A stretch of 64,000 nt of DNA. Source: Priapulus caudatus. Taxonomy: Eukaryota > Priapulida > Priapulimorpha > Priapulimorphida > Priapulidae. A model generated the notes under the pieces. The model saw only the letters and a list, made by a program, of their open reading frames with translations, did not search any database and was not told the origin of the DNA. Position 1 is the stretch's first letter. Every line of letters starts with the position of its first letter. Location: positions 196,465 through 260,464 of the forward strand of contig NW_014577447.1 of assembly GCF_000485595.1 (NCBI RefSeq), written 5' to 3'. The position numbers were made by a program, and so were the translations under genes. Shown piece by piece: positions 60,201 to 63,200 of this stretch.

Positions 60201-63200
60201 GAAGGACATTGTACATATGGATAGCCCGGCTAGCTCAGTCGGTAGAGCACAGGACTCTTAATCCTGGGGTCGTGGGTTCGAGCCCCACGTTGGGCGAAAT
60301 CTTTTTATTTTATTTTATTTTATTTTGCCAGACATTTATTTGTTAAAACGTATTCCAATTTCAGTTTCTTTCTGCTTTCTCTTTCACTCCTAATTTCCGA
60401 AAAGAACGTCTCTCCTTCCCCATCATACACTGGAACAACCGGCATAGCCCCCACCCACACACACACCATGCTCTATATTTACTATTGCAGCCCTTCCGAT
60501 TAGCGTGACCGTATATTGCTTTGCAGATTTCGTTGGGACACAGCAGGGTTTGGTGCTGACTTCTCTATCGTGCCACTCACGGGCTACGTGTCACCCGGCA
60601 TGGACGTGACCTTCACAATAACCTTCCACCCGAAAGCTGTGTCGCAGGACATCAGGCGTGAGGTAAAAATCCTTGAGGAGTGAAGCTGACTTATTTTGCC
60701 TAGTGGCAAAATTACCGTGCGTGGTGTGATTTGGGAAGGTGACCGCCATTGACAGTTTGACTATGCAATATATCTACGTGCCTGGAGCAACTGCTCCCTT
60801 GACACTACCCCCCCCCCCCGCTAGCTACGGCTCTGGCCTTTTTCCTCGTTCGGTGGGGTTTCCATGAGAACCCGAAGACCTTTTATCTTTCGCAGCTTGG
60901 CTAACAGTTCTGCTGACGTCGTGAAACATATTGAGTTACGCCAATGAATAAAGACTGTTGACCTGCTAGGAAAAATAAAATACACTACTTGATTGGGTAT
61001 TATTTGATGGTGATGATAGGAGCAGATACGAAATGCACCTCGGTTAATTATTTTTGCAGTATTTGCATGCAGGCCTTTTTTAAAGTTAAGTTCAATTTTT
61101 ATTTTAACCACTGAAGTATAAGAGGAAAAATTGTGAACCAAAATAAGAATAAAAGACCTGACTACCAAAATATCCATATATATATTTATATATATATATA
61201 TATATCTTTAGGAATTCTTTCACATGTCTGCGGGGCAAATCTGTTTGTTTCCATATGCAGATATTCCAAATACCATGGATTCTGGTGGAAAACCTGGCAA
61301 GCCTATAACTCATGGATGTCATACACATATAACCGATCCTTGCATTAATCTCGGGTTAGGGTCATATGGGTCTTATTTGAACTTTTACTTTGAGTTGCAA
61401 AAGATGAAGATGCAAGTGAACAGGGCGGCCTGGGTTGGCACTATGGGGGTGTTTTATAGCGTTGTTTCCGAGTTGCTGTTGTATGTGTCCAGCATAATCT
61501 ATACATATAAATATTTTATATATTATATATTTTTAGATCTGTCATTAGCATCAACATATCTAAACTCTGTGTAGAGGTGTTCACGTTATTAAGAGTACGT
61601 ACATTGTCTATTGACTGAGTTACATGGGACATTTCATCGTTATACCAGGGGTTGAAGTGTCGGATTGAGGGAGGGAGGCCTCTACTACTGACCCTCACAG
61701 GGGTCTGTGTCAGCGTGTGCCCCTGGAGGGAAGTACTCTCATTCAACGCTCACGTCAGACAGAAGGACACAAAGTCGATCAACATCCCAAACAAGTATGC
61801 ATGCGGCTGTGCAGCGGATGCTCTTGCGGTCAATTAATTGGGTAGCTCGCGAAATATCATTTAACTGAATTAAACTTTCTTGTGATGTAAGAACATTGTG
61901 GCTGCTCGCACAACTATTTCCACACTCGAGTCGATCGTCTGGGTTATAGCGTCAGATCTCACCATGGATGGAAAACAAAGTTGCTTTATAGTTCCTTCAA
62001 CGTTGCCTAAAGGATGTATTAATGTCTGTTAACGATTACTGCTCTTTTGTGTTGTACAGCGTTAACCTCCCGGTCGCCAACTGCGAGCATTGTACAGGAA
62101 TACTTGTTAGATTAAATGAAGTATCGAGTGTGTGAGTGGATGCACACGGATAATGTTACAGCGTCTGGCCGTGTGTGGTTGGTTTTCAGGAGCTCCACGT
62201 CGTGGACACTGAAGCCAGTCATCGACGGTGAGCAGTGGAGTGGCGCAGAGACAGTCTTTGTTGAGGCTGGACACACGTGCGCGTACGAGCTCACCTACCT
62301 GCCACTGACGATGACCACTATCGACAAAAAACATGCGGTAGTGCTTTAGTGGCTTTATCTTACAGCAGAACAGCACATCTCATGACAAAACACAGTATTA
62401 TATATATATATATATTTGTTCGAGTATGAGCATCTCAGGTTATCTTATAAATGCACGGTATGTTCTCGAGATGTCCTATAATCACTATATTCTATGTATT
62501 CTATGTTCATGCCTTTATATTAGTGTTTGTTTGAGAGTTGTGTGCATAAATCAGTGCTTAAAAGTAAGCATTCGTTGATGATAGTGAGGGAGGGAGGAGG
62601 TGAGGAGGGAGGGAGGAAGGGAGGAGGGAGTGAGTAAGGAAGGGAGAGGGAGCATAAGGGGGAGAGAGGGTGGAGCGAGAGAGAGAGTGAGATGAGAGAC
62701 AGAGAGGGAGATGGGGAGAGAGTAAGGAAGGGAGGGAGAGAGAAAGACAGAGTCAGCATCATCCATCACCATGCACGCGCCTCATTCCAGGGATCCATAT
62801 TCTTTCCACTCCCGGATGGCAACGGACTTCTCTACAACGTGTCAGGATTGGCAGACCAGCCGAGGTGCAGCGGCAAGATTCAGCGCGAGGTGCCGTGCAA
62901 GACGTCGTACACAGAGCTGCTGCGCGTGCATAACTGGCTGAGCCGAGCACAGAGGTAAGTGCTGCTGTCATATTGCATCAGTAATGCTCACTGTGTTGTT
63001 TGTCGCCCGTGTCTAACAGCACCGCATTCAGATCTCATGTTATATGGGTACGTCGCGGTGCAGGGAGCCACTTCTATCCTCACTCGGCTTGTATGAAGCA
63101 ACGTCACCCATGTAGGAACTTACTGTTGTTATCCTGCGAATGGATTGAATGGGAAAGATAAGTTGCTGTGACGTTACTAGTCTCTGTGCCGCTACGGGTG

